DNA of 64,000 nucleotides from Marinobacter halodurans (GTDB lineage: Bacteria; Pseudomonadota; Gammaproteobacteria; Pseudomonadales; Oleiphilaceae): NCBI RefSeq assembly GCF_004327985.1, contig NZ_SJDL01000002.1, positions 150,256 to 214,255 on the forward strand, given 5' to 3'. Below the pieces are notes generated by a model. It saw nothing but the letters and a program-made list of their open reading frames with translations, was not told the DNA's origin and ran no database searches. The translations under genes and the position numbers were made by a program. Below are positions 1 to 10,520 of the stretch, piece after piece (position 1 is the first letter of the stretch; each line of letters starts with the position of its first letter).

Positions 1-281
1 CCAGGCCTGAGCCGCCGACCATCACCGCTCATCGTCATGGTTATCCAACCGGGCACCAAAAAGTTTCTCTGGACCATAACCTGTAGTACTGTTGGACTGA
101 TAATAAATTTACGTAATTCAGGGAACTGCCGGCCAAGCCCGGACTGTCAATGAGGAACGACACGCCCCTTATCAGCGGTAGCATTACCCCTCAGGACAGG
201 ACGAATGCCCCCTGGTTCCCGGGCGTCCTGAGCGTGGCGAAGGGCCGCCTTCCATGCAGTAACCATAAGGTAATCCGATCG
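1..281. other. Upstream intergenic region, no convincing gene
   Basis: No gene can be supported here. An ATG at 38 (and another at 32) on the minus strand opens a frame that runs off the window edge after about 13 codons, which is too little to call. The AT-rich stretch near 95-118 is where a promoter would be expected, but no clear -35/-10 pair stands out. Confidence 0.4.
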
Positions 282-617
282 ATGAACACCGTTACTTCCA
301 GCACTTCCTGGCGCCATCTGGCCAGTCGGACAGTACTTGGCCTGATCTTGGGTGGTCTGCTGATGACAGCGCCCCTGGTCACAAGCGCCGACGAACTCAA
401 GACCCCGGTGATGCAACAGGGTACCGAGCGCGGAACGGTTGACATGCCCAGGCATGGCCAGCTCCAGGACCAGGTCCGTCAGCACTACGGACAGCCCCAG
501 GCCATCAAGGGACCGGTTGGCGATCCACCCATTACCCAGTGGATCTACGACGACTTCACCGTCTACTTCGAATACGACCACGTCATCCATTCGGTCAGGA
601 AACCGGCGTCGAAATAG
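282..617 (+). CDS. Small exported protein of unknown function
   Basis: This 111-residue protein begins with a hydrophobic signal peptide (about residues 18-35, cleavage expected near the ADE following the hydrophobic core). The mature part is short and polar, and contains a YGQPQ turn followed by a GPVGDPPITQW segment and a closing stretch rich in Tyr, Phe and His ending in VIHSV. I recall similar short periplasmic proteins in pseudomonads with the same G-x-P/GPVG-x-PPI pattern, but no function is known to me. The ATG at 282 is preferred over an upstream in-frame start at 150 because it is preceded by TAAGG and directly starts the signal peptide. It stands alone, 134 bases before aguA. Confidence 0.7.
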   Translation: MNTVTSSTSWRHLASRTVLGLILGGLLMTAPLVTSADELKTPVMQQGTERGTVDMPRHGQLQDQVRQHYGQPQAIKGPVGDPPITQWIYDDFTVYFEYDHVIHSVRKPASK

Positions 618-751
618 CAGCGCTCGTCAGTAATATCCGAATACGGATCCAGCACGCTGGCGTACAGGTTCGTACCCGGTAGAATAGCGACTTTTCAGGC
701 GGCCCGAGACCGGGTCTGACACCACTGGAGCGGCCGCCCCGACTGGACAGA

Positions 752-1813
752 GTGAGCAGAATCTTGAGTATGTCCCGCCGTATGCCCGCCGAGTGGGCGC
801 CCCAAAGCGCCGTCATGCTGACCTGGCCCCATGCCGGTACCGACTGGCAGGACCGGCTTGGCCTGGTCGACCCCGTTTTCGAAGCCATCGCGAAGGCCGT
901 CCTGCGCTTTGAACACCTGGTTATCAGCTGCGAGGATCCGGAAAGGCTCCGGACTCTGGCCGAGTCCCTGAACGACTGGGCCCGTCGCCATGGACTGCCC
1001 GGACAGGTGCTGGCCAGCACGCTGCCCGCCAACGACACCTGGGCCCGGGATCATGGCCCCATCGCGGTTGTTGACGACGGGCTGAGACTGCTGGATTTCC
1101 GCTTCAACGCCTGGGGCGACAAGTTTCCCTGGGACAAGGACGATGCGCTCAACCGCGCCCTGTGCGAAGCGGGTCTGTTCGGCCGCACACCGCTGGAAGC
1201 GATCGACTTCGTGCTGGAAGGCGGTTCGATCGAATCCGATGGCCAGGGCACGATCCTGACGACCAGCGAATGCCTGCTCTCCCCCAGCCGCAATCCGGAC
1301 TATGACCGCAACCAGATCGAAGGCATCCTGCGCGATACCCTCGGTGCGGAGCGGGTTCTATGGCTCAACCACGGCTATCTGGCCGGTGACGATACCGACA
1401 GCCATATCGACACCCTGGCGCGTTTCGTGGCCCCCGATCACATCTGCTACGTCCGGTGCGATGACGAAAGCGACGAGCATTATGCCGCACTGACCGCCAT
1501 GGAAGACGAACTCCGCCAGTTCCGCACCGCGGATGGCCGCCCCTACACCCTGACCGCCCTGCCCTGGCCGCAGGCCTGTTACGGCGATGAGGGCGAGCGC
1601 CTGCCGGCCACCTACGCCAACTTCCTGATCATCAACGGTGCCGTTCTGCTGCCGGTCTATGGTGTTCCAGGGGATGACGAGGCCTGCCGCGTGCTGCAGG
1701 AACTGTTCCCCGACCGGGAGGTCATCGCCATCGACTGCCAGCCCCTGATTCACCAGCATGGCAGCCTCCACTGCGTCACCATGCAATTGCCCGAGGGAGT
1801 CGTCCGCCCATGA
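752..1813 (+). CDS. aguA: Agmatine deiminase
   Basis: Hydrolyses agmatine to N-carbamoylputrescine and ammonia, the first step of the arginine-decarboxylase route to putrescine. The 353-residue length fits the peptidylarginine-deiminase-like family. Seen in the sequence are the substrate-binding NDTWARDHGP block, EGGSIESDGQGT, GYLAGDDTDSHID and the C-terminal GSLHCVTMQ motif whose Cys (about residue 341) is the catalytic nucleophile. The reading frame opens with GTG at 752; ATG codons at 770 and 782 are alternative starts and 770 matches the shorter N-terminus of homologues. A TAGAAT -10-like hexamer lies near 680. The stop codon overlaps the start of aguB by four bases (ATGA), so the two are translationally coupled. 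Confidence 0.93.
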   Translation: MSRILSMSRRMPAEWAPQSAVMLTWPHAGTDWQDRLGLVDPVFEAIAKAVLRFEHLVISCEDPERLRTLAESLNDWARRHGLPGQVLASTLPANDTWARDHGPIAVVDDGLRLLDFRFNAWGDKFPWDKDDALNRALCEAGLFGRTPLEAIDFVLEGGSIESDGQGTILTTSECLLSPSRNPDYDRNQIEGILRDTLGAERVLWLNHGYLAGDDTDSHIDTLARFVAPDHICYVRCDDESDEHYAALTAMEDELRQFRTADGRPYTLTALPWPQACYGDEGERLPATYANFLIINGAVLLPVYGVPGDDEACRVLQELFPDREVIAIDCQPLIHQHGSLHCVTMQLPEGVVRP

Positions 1814-2724
1814 GCGCACAACGCCAGCTACAGGTCGCCGCTATCCAGCAGACCTGCAGCAACGACAAGAACGTAAGCCTGGCCACTTCGGAAAAGCGGG
1901 TTCGCCAGGCGGCAGCCGACGGGGCGCAACTGGTTGTCCTGCAGGAACTGCACGCCACACTTTACTTCTGCCAGAACGAGGACACGGACACCTTCGACCT
2001 GGCCGAGCCCATTCCCGGCCCGACCTCCGAGCGACTGGCCGGCCTGGCCCGGGAACTGGGCATCGTTCTGGTGGGTTCGATATTCGAGCGGCGCATGAAC
2101 GGCGTGTACCACAACACGGCCGTCGTGTTCGATACGGACGGCGCCCTCGCCGGCCTGTATCGCAAGATGCACATTCCCGACGACCCGGGCTTCTACGAGA
2201 AATTCTACTTCACGCCGGGGGACGCCACTTTCAACGACGGCCGGAGCGGCTTCACCCCCATCCAGACGTCCGTGGGCAAGCTGGGCGTGCTGGTCTGCTG
2301 GGACCAGTGGTATCCCGAGGCCGCGCGCCTGATGGCCCTGGCCGGCGCGGAAATCCTGATCTATCCCACCGCCATTGGCTGGGACGTGACCGACGAGCCC
2401 GCCGAGCAGCAGCGCCAACTGGAGGCCTGGGTCACGGTACAGCGGGGCCACGCTGTGGCCAACAACCTGCCGGTCATCGCACCCAACCGTGTCGGCACCG
2501 AGCCCCACCCGGAAGGGGTCGGCGGCGGTATCCGCTTCTGGGGCAACAGTTTTATCTGTGGTCCGCAAGGCGAATTCCTGGCGCGAGCCGACGACACCGA
2601 AGAAACCATATTGCATGCCACGATCGACCGTGACCGCAGCGAGTCCATCCGTCGGATCTGGCCCTATCTGCGGGATCGGCGCATCGACGCCTACGGTGAC
2701 ATCATGCAGCGCGTGCGGGACTGA
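1810..2724 (+). CDS. aguB: N-carbamoylputrescine amidohydrolase
   Basis: Converts N-carbamoylputrescine to putrescine, CO2 and ammonia, completing the pathway started by the upstream gene. It is a 304-residue carbon-nitrogen hydrolase (nitrilase superfamily). The catalytic triad is visible as the Glu in VLQELHATLY, the Lys in YRKMHIPDD, and Cys 163 in GVLVCWDQWYPEAAR. The FYEKFYFTPGD segment after the Lys is typical of AguB rather than of other nitrilase branches. The start overlaps the aguA stop by four bases. The order aguA-aguB is opposite to the aguBA order in Pseudomonas aeruginosa, and no aguR regulator is next to it. Confidence 0.94.
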   Translation: MSAQRQLQVAAIQQTCSNDKNVSLATSEKRVRQAAADGAQLVVLQELHATLYFCQNEDTDTFDLAEPIPGPTSERLAGLARELGIVLVGSIFERRMNGVYHNTAVVFDTDGALAGLYRKMHIPDDPGFYEKFYFTPGDATFNDGRSGFTPIQTSVGKLGVLVCWDQWYPEAARLMALAGAEILIYPTAIGWDVTDEPAEQQRQLEAWVTVQRGHAVANNLPVIAPNRVGTEPHPEGVGGGIRFWGNSFICGPQGEFLARADDTEETILHATIDRDRSESIRRIWPYLRDRRIDAYGDIMQRVRD

Positions 2725-2732
2725 GGGCTCCC

Positions 2733-3644
2733 ATGAAGAAGCTGATCGATGCCACGGTCGGGCAACTCAACGGCATCCTCCTGGGCAAGGATCACCAGGT
2801 CCGCCTGGCCGTTTGCTGCCTGCTTGCCCGCGGGCACCTGCTGATCGAGGACATCCCCGGCATGGGCAAGACCACCCTGTCTCACGCCATGGCCCGGGCA
2901 ATGGATCTCAGCTACACCCGCATCCAGTTCACCAACGACCTGCTTCCGGCCGACGTCCTGGGCTTTTCCATGTACGACAGGGAAGCCGGCAGCCTGGTCT
3001 TTCACCCGGGCCCGATCTTCACACAGGTGGTCCTCGCCGACGAGATCAACCGGGCATCACCGAGGACCCAGAGCGCACTGCTGGAGGCGATGGAAGAACG
3101 CCAGGTTTCGATCGAGGGAGAGACCCGGCCGCTGCCGGATCCGTTCTTCGTCATCGCCACCCAGAACCCGCTGGAACAGGGAGGCACGTTCCCGTTGCCG
3201 GAGTCGCAACTGGACCGTTTCCTGATGCGTATCGAACTCGGTTACCCTGACCCGCGAGCCGAGCGGGCGTTACTGGAAGGTTCCGACCGCCGGGAATTGA
3301 CCGAAAAACTCCGGCCCATTGTCAGCCGCGACGACCTGCAGGTCCTGCAACAGGCGGTCGACCGGGTCAAAACCAGCGGTCCGCTGCTGGACTACGTCCA
3401 GCGCATCCTTCAGCAGAGCCGGCAGATGCCCGGCCTGCTCTACGGTCTTTCGCCCCGCGCCGGGCTGGGCATGATCCGTGCAGCCCGCGCCTGGGCGCTG
3501 ATGGATGGGCGCCACCATGTGTTGCCGGACGACGTCCAGGCGGTCTTCCCGGCCGTTGCCCGGCACCGCCTGGAACAGGGCGATCCCGCCCAGAGCCGCC
3601 AGCGGGTCCGGCAACTGCTCGAGCTGGTGCCGGTCCTGGCCTGA
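2733..3644 (+). CDS. MoxR-family AAA+ ATPase (orphan)
   Basis: A 303-residue AAA+ ATPase of the MoxR branch, a group of chaperone-like ATPases that assist maturation of metal-containing or multi-subunit enzymes. The Walker A motif is GMGKTT (near residue 45), Walker B is VVLADEINRAS, sensor 1 is FVIATQNPLEQ and the lid carries the family's GLSPRAGLGMIRAARA helix. MoxR genes are usually followed by a DUF58 protein and von Willebrand domain proteins, but here the next gene is trxB and none of those partners is present. It starts eight bases after aguB and may be cotranscribed with it. Its client cannot be deduced from the window. Confidence 0.88.
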   Translation: MKKLIDATVGQLNGILLGKDHQVRLAVCCLLARGHLLIEDIPGMGKTTLSHAMARAMDLSYTRIQFTNDLLPADVLGFSMYDREAGSLVFHPGPIFTQVVLADEINRASPRTQSALLEAMEERQVSIEGETRPLPDPFFVIATQNPLEQGGTFPLPESQLDRFLMRIELGYPDPRAERALLEGSDRRELTEKLRPIVSRDDLQVLQQAVDRVKTSGPLLDYVQRILQQSRQMPGLLYGLSPRAGLGMIRAARAWALMDGRHHVLPDDVQAVFPAVARHRLEQGDPAQSRQRVRQLLELVPVLA

Positions 3645-3781
3645 CAAGTCTATGCCCCGGCGCGGATATCCTGTCGGGCGACTCCGCCGTGCCAGGACCA
3701 TAGCCCGGCGCAATAATCCGTATTGGGGCAATCAATTCAGGCGAGCCTTGCATTCGTGCTATTCTCGCCCCCATTTACTGA

Positions 3782-4783
<1,002 letters not shown>

Positions 4784-4923
4784 TCGCCATCAACACCGGG
4801 GTAAGCCGAACGGGCCTGCCCCGGTCTCCCCTGAGCTTGCCGCTTTACCGTGTCGCCGCATCGAGCCCATGCTACGCTTGAATCAAGGAGCCCCCGGCAT
4901 TCCCTGGAGCAGCCGATCCCAAG

Positions 4924-5637
4924 ATGACCTCATTGCCCTGGCTTGATCCCGATGAACTCTGGTTCCCGTCTCCAGACGAAGCGCTGGACGAACCGGATGG
5001 CCTGCTGGCCATCGGAGGGGATCTTGCGCCCGAACGTCTGGAACTGGCGTATCGCAAAGGCATTTTTCCCTGGTTCAGCGACGAGCAACCGATCCTCTGG
5101 TGGTCGCCCAATCCCCGCTGCGTGCTCTTCCCCGGCGAAGTGCATATCGCCCGTCGCCTGCGACGGACACTGAACCAGGAGCGCTACCGGATTACCATCG
5201 ACCGCAACTTTTCCGGGGTCATCCGCGGCTGCGCCGACGTCAGGGACGAAGGAACCTGGATTACAGACGAAATGGAGCAGGCCTACAAGCGGCTTTTCCG
5301 CCGGGGCCTGGCCCATTCCTTCGAAGCCTGGAACGACAACAGCGAGCTGGTTGCCGGACTCTACGGCGTCGCCATCGGTCGCTGCTTCTTCGGTGAATCC
5401 ATGTTCACGCGAGAAACCGACGCCTCCAAGATCGTCTTCGTTCACGTCGCGCGCCAACTCGAGCAGTGGGGCTACGCCATGATGGATTGCCAGGTGGAGA
5501 ACAATCACTTGATCAGCCTCGGGGCACGATGTATCCCGCGTTCCCGATTTTTATCTATACTGGGGGAAAACATCGATCAAACGCCCGGTCATCGCCAGTG
5601 GAACCTGGAATGGCACTGGACTCGAAGCGATCGGTAG
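4924..5637 (+). CDS. aat: Leucyl/phenylalanyl-tRNA--protein transferase
   Basis: Attaches Leu or Phe from charged tRNA to the N-terminus of proteins starting with Lys or Arg, creating a type 2 N-degron that ClpS delivers to ClpAP. The 237-residue protein carries the family blocks FPSPDEAL, GLLAIGGDL, KGIFPWF, WWSPNPRCVLFP and the GCFFGESMFTR-type core. Eleven bases separate its stop from bpt, and infA, clpA and clpS follow, so all the parts needed for N-end-rule recognition and destruction sit within 4.7 kb. Confidence 0.95.
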   Translation: MTSLPWLDPDELWFPSPDEALDEPDGLLAIGGDLAPERLELAYRKGIFPWFSDEQPILWWSPNPRCVLFPGEVHIARRLRRTLNQERYRITIDRNFSGVIRGCADVRDEGTWITDEMEQAYKRLFRRGLAHSFEAWNDNSELVAGLYGVAIGRCFFGESMFTRETDASKIVFVHVARQLEQWGYAMMDCQVENNHLISLGARCIPRSRFLSILGENIDQTPGHRQWNLEWHWTRSDR

Positions 5638-5648
5638 CAGGAGGTGTG

Positions 5649-6365
5649 ATGAGCAGCCTCAAAACACTGGTATTCTTCGCAACGCCCCCCCACGACTGCA
5701 GCTACCTGTCTGACCGCGAAGCAACGACGATGTTCGTCGACCCCCGGGCGCGCGTCGACAAGCGGCTGTACAGCCAACTGACGGCACTCGGCTTCCGGCG
5801 AAGCGGATCCCACTATTACCGCCCGCATTGTGAAAGCTGCAATGCCTGTATCCCGGTACGGCTCAATACCGAGGCGTTCCGGGCCAACCGCTCCCAAAGA
5901 CGGGTCTGGAAGCGTAACGAAGACATTACGTTCCGGCTGGCACCGGCCCGCTTCCAGGAAAATTACTACCGCCTATATGCGCGCTATATTGAGCAGCGGC
6001 ATTACGATGGCGACATGTACCCGCCATCCCGGGAACAGTTCACATCGTTCCTGGTAGAAGGTGCCAACCAGAGCGAATTCCTGGAAATGTGGCGGGACGA
6101 CACGCTGGTTGGACTGGCCGTTGTCGATGCCCTCGATGACGGTCTGTCGGCCATTTACACCCTGTTCGACCCCCAGGAAGAGGACCGCAGCCTGGGCACC
6201 CTGGCGATTCTCTGGCAGATCGAAGAAACCCGCAGGCGGCGACTTCCCTTCCTTTACCTGGGATACTGGATACGCGAGTGCCGCAAGATGAACTACAAGG
6301 CACGCTTCAAGCCACTGGAGGCCCTGATCGGCGGCCACTGGCAGGAGCTGATAGCCACTGGCTGA
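5649..6365 (+). CDS. bpt: Aspartate/glutamate leucyltransferase (N-degron Bpt)
   Basis: A bacterial relative of eukaryotic arginyl-tRNA transferase (Ate family). In the family, Bpt transfers Leu to proteins whose N-terminal residue is Asp or Glu, making them ClpS substrates. The 238-residue protein has the N-terminal cysteine cluster HDCSYL and HCESCNACIPVRL, and the C-terminal YLGYWIRECRKMNYKARF block. A longer in-frame extension upstream was rejected because the ATG at 5649 is preceded by a strong AGGAGG at an ideal distance. It is co-oriented with aat, 11 bases downstream, and a small GC-rich hairpin near 6370 follows it. Confidence 0.93.
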   Translation: MSSLKTLVFFATPPHDCSYLSDREATTMFVDPRARVDKRLYSQLTALGFRRSGSHYYRPHCESCNACIPVRLNTEAFRANRSQRRVWKRNEDITFRLAPARFQENYYRLYARYIEQRHYDGDMYPPSREQFTSFLVEGANQSEFLEMWRDDTLVGLAVVDALDDGLSAIYTLFDPQEEDRSLGTLAILWQIEETRRRRLPFLYLGYWIRECRKMNYKARFKPLEALIGGHWQELIATG

Positions 6366-6564
6366 TCCCGGCCCGCGGGGCCGCTCCAGCCGGCAAGGCA
6401 GGATTTGCCGCGGCAGACGCGCGATTTTTGCCATACGTTCATAATTCAGGCAGAATTGCGCACATTTATGGCGACGGGCGTCGGGGTACCCTTGATTTTT
6501 TCCGTATCGACCCGACGTTACTGAATCGCACCCCATACGTTAATGATTGTGAGGTTTCTACTGA

Positions 6565-6783
6565 ATGGCAAAATCTGATGTCATTGAAATGGAAGGCGTC
6601 ATCATCGACACCCTTCCGAACACCATGTTCCGTGTCGAATTGAGCAACGGCCATGTTGTCACTGCACACATCTCCGGCAAGATGCGGAAAAACTATATCC
6701 GTATCCTGACCGGCGACAAGGTCAAGGTTGAGCTGACTCCCTACGACCTGAGCAAAGGCCGCATCGTATACCGCGCCCGCTAA
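6565..6783 (+). CDS. infA: Translation initiation factor IF-1
   Basis: A 72-residue S1/OB-fold protein that occupies the ribosomal A site during initiation. It has the near-invariant family features: the MEGVI N-terminal strand, [14 protein letters not shown], the [11 protein letters not shown] core and the closing [10 protein letters not shown]. The length is exactly that of E. coli IF-1. It follows a 199-base gap that should hold its promoter and is followed by a bidirectional terminator shared with the convergent clpA gene. Confidence 0.98.
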   Translation: MAKSDVIEMEGVIIDTLPNTMFRVELSNGHVVTAHISGKMRKNYIRILTGDKVKVELTPYDLSKGRIVYRAR

Positions 6784-6822
6784 CACGCTCCGACGCCGAA
6801 CGCACCAGGTCGTTCGTGCGCC

Positions 6823-6858
6823 AATAAAAAACCCCGTATAGGCACGGGTTTTTTTATT
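6823..6858. terminator. Bidirectional rho-independent terminator between infA and clpA
   Basis: An inverted repeat AATAAAAAAcCCCG / CGGGTTTTTTTATT brackets a short loop. It has an A-tract on one side and a T-tract on the other, so it can end transcripts coming from infA on the plus strand and from clpA on the minus strand. Confidence 0.88.
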
Positions 6859-6872
6859 GCTGGTCACATAGG

Positions 6873-6898
6873 AAACCCGCTTCCGCGGAAGCGGGTTT
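6873..6898 (-). terminator. Perfect palindromic hairpin after clpA
   Basis: A 26-base perfect palindrome (arms AAACCCGC / GCGGGTTT around TTCCGCGGAA) lies just beyond the clpA stop codon. It acts as the first stem for transcripts reading out of clpA, followed by the infA/clpA terminator. Confidence 0.75.
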
Positions 6899-6913
6899 TC
6901 AGGGCTGGGGGAC

Positions 6914-9181
6914 TTACACGGCTTCGGCCGGCTCGTTCTCGTATTCGAAGACCAGCTCGTCGTCCTTGAGGTGAACGTGAACCTCACCCCCACTCTCGGC
7001 GAGGGCGCCAAACAGGATCTGCTCGGCCAGCGGCCGTTTGATCTTGTCCTGGATCAGGCGTGACATCGGACGAGCGCCCATGGTCACATCATAACCCTTG
7101 TCGGCGAGCCAGAGTTTGGCCTCATCATCCACATGCAGGACAACCCGCTTCTCGTCCAGCTGCGCCTGCAGTTCCGTCAGGAACTTGTCGACCACATGCG
7201 TGATCGTATCGCGCTGCAGGTCGGCAAACTGGATGATGCCGTCCAGGCGGTTGCGGAATTCCGGCGTGAAGGTTTTGGTAATGACTTCCATACCATCCGT
7301 GCTGTGGTCCTGCTCGCTGAAGCCGATGGACCGGCGGGTCATGGTTTCCGCACCCGCGTTGGTGGTCATCACCAGGATCACGTGGCGGAAGTCCGCCTTG
7401 CGGCCGTTGTTGTCGGTCAGCGTACCGTGGTCCATCACCTGCAGCAGCAGGTTGAACACTTCCGGATGCGCCTTCTCGATCTCATCCAGCAGCAGCACGC
7501 AGTGCGGCTGCTTGTTGACCGCCTCGGTCAGCAAACCACCCTGGTCGAACCCGACATAGCCCGGAGGCGCGCCGATCAACCGCGACACGGTATGGCGCTC
7601 CATGTACTCGGACATGTCGAAGCGAACCAGTTCGATCCCCAGGATCTTCGCCAACTGGCGGGTCACCTCGGTCTTGCCCACACCGGTCGGACCGGCGAAC
7701 AGGAAGGCCCCTTCCGGCTTCTCCGGCGCTTTCAGGCCGGCACGGGCCAGCTTGATGGCGGTGGACAGGCTCTCGATGGCGCGATCCTGACCGAAGACCA
7801 CCATCTTGAGATCCCGCTCCAGGTTGCGCAGCAGGTCCTTGTCGCTGGTGGACACGTTCTTCGGCGGAATCCGCGCGATCGTGGCGACCACGTCCTCGAT
7901 GGACGACACACCGATCACCTTGCGACGCTTGTTGGCCGGCAACAAACGCTGACGGGCGCCGGCCTCGTCGATCACATCGATCGCCTTGTCCGGCAGGTGC
8001 CGGTCGGTAATGTACCGATCCGCCAGTTCCGCCGCCACACGCAGGGCCTTGTCGGTGTACTTGAGATCATGGTGCTTCTCGAAGTGCGACTTCAGGCCCC
8101 GCAGGATCTGATAGGTGTCATCCACGCTGGGCTCATTGACGTCGATTTTCTGGAAGCGACGGGCCAGCGCGCTGTCCTTCTCGAAAATGCCACGGAACTC
8201 GGAGAAGGTCGTTGAGCCGATGCAGCGGATTTCACCGGAACTCAGCAACGGCTTGAGCAGGTTGGAGGCGTCCATCACGCCACCGGAAGCCGACCCCGCC
8301 CCGATGATGGTATGGATCTCGTCAATAAACAGGATCGCGTGATCCTCTTTCTTGAGCTCCGCCAGCAATCCCTTGAACCGCTTCTCGAAATCGCCGCGAT
8401 ACTTGGTACCGGCCAACAGCGCGCCAAGATCCAGGGAATAGACCACGGCGTCGGAAATCACATCCGGCACCTGGCCGTCGACGATGCGCTTCGCCAGCCC
8501 TTCGGCGATGGCGGTCTTGCCGACGCCGGCCTCCCCGACCAGCAGCGGGTTGTTCTTGCGGCGGCGCACCAGGATCTGGACCACCCGCTCGACTTCATGC
8601 TCGCGGCCGATCAGCGGATCGATCCGTCCCAGACGAGCCTGTTCGTTCAGGTTCGTGGCATAGCTTTCCAGAGGTTTGGAGGATGTACCGTCCTCACCGA
8701 CCTCTTCCTGGGTGTGGTCGGCACCCTCCTGATCCTCGCTGCCCTGGACGCGGGAAATGCCGTGGGAGACGTAGTTCACCACGTCGATACGGGCAATGTT
8801 CTGCTTCTTCAGGACGTAAACCGCCTGGCTTTCCTGTTCGCTGAAGATAGCAACCAGCACGTTGGCTCCGGTGACTTCCTTCTTGCCGGAGGACTGCACA
8901 TGGAAGACGGCCCGCTGCAACACACGCTGGAAGCCCAGTGTCGGCTGGGTTTCGCGCTCGCTGTCGTTGTGGGGGATGAGGGGCGTGGTTGAATCCACGA
9001 ACTCCAGGAGCTCTTCCTGGAGCCGCTGAAGATCCGCGCCGCACGCCTTGAGGACGCCAACGGCCGAGTCATTGTCCAGCAGAGCCAACAACAGGTGCTC
9101 TACGGTCATGAACTCGTGACGCTTGTCCCGGGCGTTCTTGAACGCAGTGTTCAGCGTGATTTCGAGATCTTTACTAAGCAT
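6914..9181 (-). CDS. clpA: ATP-dependent Clp protease ATP-binding subunit ClpA
   Basis: Hexameric AAA+ unfoldase that feeds ClpS-bound N-degron and ssrA-type substrates to ClpP. The 755-residue protein has the two-repeat ClpN domain (residues 1-140), a first AAA module with [14 protein letters not shown] and a second with [26 protein letters not shown]alker B and the C-terminal ClpB-D2 small domain. The start is the ATG at 9181, giving MLSKDLE, which matches the E. coli N-terminus and has GGGGTGG upstream; a TTG four codons earlier is not credible. It lies 18 bases downstream of clpS on the same strand, as in other gammaproteobacteria. Confidence 0.97.
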   Translation of the reverse strand: MLSKDLEITLNTAFKNARDKRHEFMTVEHLLLALLDNDSAVGVLKACGADLQRLQEELLEFVDSTTPLIPHNDSERETQPTLGFQRVLQRAVFHVQSSGKKEVTGANVLVAIFSEQESQAVYVLKKQNIARIDVVNYVSHGISRVQGSEDQEGADHTQEEVGEDGTSSKPLESYATNLNEQARLGRIDPLIGREHEVERVVQILVRRRKNNPLLVGEAGVGKTAIAEGLAKRIVDGQVPDVISDAVVYSLDLGALLAGTKYRGDFEKRFKGLLAELKKEDHAILFIDEIHTIIGAGSASGGVMDASNLLKPLLSSGEIRCIGSTTFSEFRGIFEKDSALARRFQKIDVNEPSVDDTYQILRGLKSHFEKHHDLKYTDKALRVAAELADRYITDRHLPDKAIDVIDEAGARQRLLPANKRRKVIGVSSIEDVVATIARIPPKNVSTSDKDLLRNLERDLKMVVFGQDRAIESLSTAIKLARAGLKAPEKPEGAFLFAGPTGVGKTEVTRQLAKILGIELVRFDMSEYMERHTVSRLIGAPPGYVGFDQGGLLTEAVNKQPHCVLLLDEIEKAHPEVFNLLLQVMDHGTLTDNNGRKADFRHVILVMTTNAGAETMTRRSIGFSEQDHSTDGMEVITKTFTPEFRNRLDGIIQFADLQRDTITHVVDKFLTELQAQLDEKRVVLHVDDEAKLWLADKGYDVTMGARPMSRLIQDKIKRPLAEQILFGALAESGGEVHVHLKDDELVFEYENEPAEAV

Positions 9182-9199
9182 GGGCCACCCCAAGGTCTA

Positions 9200-9562
9200 T
9201 CAGTCCGCACGTTCAATCTCGCAAAGCAGTGGGTGTTCGCACTCCGAGGAATACTGGTTCACCTGGGCTGCTTTGGTCTCCGCGATGTCACGGGTGTATA
9301 CCCCACATACGGCTTTTCCCTGCGTATGGACGAGCAGCATCACCTGCGTCGCCTTTTCTTCGTTCATACCGAAGAATTTCATCAGGACATCAACGACGAA
9401 GTCCATCGGTGTGTAATCGTCGTTGAGAAGCACCACCCGGTATCGCGCCGGGCGCTTGAGGGCTGGCTTCTCAGGGGATACAGCCAGACCGTCTTCGCGA
9501 TCCGGGTCCTGATCACTGTCCCCCTGATTCAATATTAGTCGAGAATTTTCGATGTTCCGCAT
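9200..9562 (-). CDS. clpS: ClpA adaptor protein ClpS
   Basis: Recognises the N-terminal Leu, Phe, Tyr or Trp of N-degron substrates and hands them to ClpA. The 120-residue protein has a flexible acidic N-terminal extension (residues 1-35) followed by the core with [17 protein letters not shown], in which the NDDYTPM segment builds the N-degron pocket, then the [24 protein letters not shown] helix region. It is the first gene of a clpS-clpA operon and is divergent from cspD across a 509-base gap. Confidence 0.97.
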   Translation of the reverse strand: MRNIENSRLILNQGDSDQDPDREDGLAVSPEKPALKRPARYRVVLLNDDYTPMDFVVDVLMKFFGMNEEKATQVMLLVHTQGKAVCGVYTRDIAETKAAQVNQYSSECEHPLLCEIERAD

Positions 9563-10071
9563 GGTTCTTTACCGGATTTTAGATACTCGGGACGTTGCCG
9601 AGTTCCGCTCCTTCACTCAAGGTGGATGCCGACCGGCGCCTTTTCAAGACGCTGCGGTTATAAAGCGGTATCTTTTGGAGTATTCCGCATTGAATGTGCA
9701 GTTTCCCGCATAAAATGGAAGGCTGGCTACCCTACAATGCCCTGCAAAAAGACGTTACCGGAATCGGTAACACACGGATATGCAGGCTCTGGAGCACCAC
9801 TTTCAACCCGTCCACCGGGACCTTGTCCAGCCCCGATCGGCTCCACCCACGACCCGTTTCATATTAACGCTTACGATGCCCGGTCAACCAGCACTTTGCC
9901 TATTGACTCTGTGCGAATATTGGTCAACAGTAGATTTGGCAATGTAAAATTATGTAAAGCCAGGATAGAACCTGGTCCGGAGCCGTTACCAGGACTGTAT
10001 TGTTCTGGATCGGGATTTTTAAGTTAATGAAAATCAATAATAAGACGAGCAGGAAAACAAGGGAGTGAATC
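9563..10071. other. 509-bp clpS-cspD divergent intergenic region
   Basis: No credible gene is present; the open frame from 9626 to 10027 has no family resemblance and atypical composition. The left part contains a small hairpin (CTCGG 9586-9590 with CCGAG 9598-9602) near the clpS start. The right 170 bases before cspD are AT-rich, contain a CCTGGT/ACCAGG inverted repeat around 9970-9995 and end in an A-rich leader, as expected for a long cold-shock-type 5' untranslated region. The promoters of both divergent genes should lie here. Confidence 0.5.
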
Positions 10072-10392
10072 ATGCCTCAAGGCAAAGTGAAGTGGTTCAA
10101 TAATGCCAAGGGTTACGGCTTTATCATAGAAGACGGGGGCAGCGAAGACCTGTTCGCTCACTTCTCAGCTGTACAGATGGATGGCTACAAAACGCTCAAG
10201 GCCGGCCAGACCGTCAGCTTCGAGAAGAAGCCAAGCGACAAGGGAACGCATGCCGTTAATATCGTTCCCCTGGATCGCCTCGAAAAACGTGACGCGCCTC
10301 CGAAAAAGGCCGCCAACGCAGAACACGATGAGGCCGGCTCGGAAACCTCCGACGCCACCCAGGACAATCCGCTCCGGACAGCCCACGCCTGA
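10072..10392 (+). CDS. cspD: Cold-shock domain protein, CspD type
   Basis: The first 68 residues form a cold-shock OB fold with the RNP1-like KGYGFI and RNP2-like DLFAHF motifs that bind single-stranded nucleic acid. It is called CspD from its position divergent to clpS-clpA, the same arrangement as in E. coli, where CspD inhibits DNA replication in stationary phase. At 106 residues it is longer than the 74 of E. coli CspD because of a low-complexity tail rich in Lys, Ala, Glu and Asp (about residues 72-106). The ATG is preceded by AAGGGAGTG. A strong terminator follows. Confidence 0.9.
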   Translation: MPQGKVKWFNNAKGYGFIIEDGGSEDLFAHFSAVQMDGYKTLKAGQTVSFEKKPSDKGTHAVNIVPLDRLEKRDAPPKKAANAEHDEAGSETSDATQDNPLRTAHA

Positions 10393-10478
10393 CGGAGCGC
10401 AGCATAACCACCTCACGAATGGGCTGGGGTGGTCTTCGGGGCCTGCCAAAGGCAGGTCAGTGTGGCCGTTTGTGCCAC

Positions 10479-10497
10479 GCCCCGTACTGAACGGGGC
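10479..10497 (+). terminator. First hairpin downstream of cspD
   Basis: A 7-base-pair GC-rich stem (GCCCCGT / ACGGGGC) without a T-tract, lying about 90 bases after cspD and 25 bases before the main terminator. It may stabilise the transcript 3' end. Confidence 0.4.
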
Positions 10498-10520
10498 ACA
10501 GGAAGCCTATAAATTCCCAT

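Noticed and set aside
1..38. Minus-strand ATG at 38 as the start of a gene leaving the window
   Set aside because: Only 13 codons are visible; there is nothing to support a coding call.
9181..9193. TTG at 9193 as the clpA start
   Set aside because: ATG at 9181 gives the N-terminus known from ClpA homologues and has a better ribosome binding site.
9626..10027. 133-codon open frame in the clpS-cspD gap
   Set aside because: No ribosome binding site, no family resemblance, Cys/Pro/Ser-rich composition; the region is better explained as promoters and the cspD leader.
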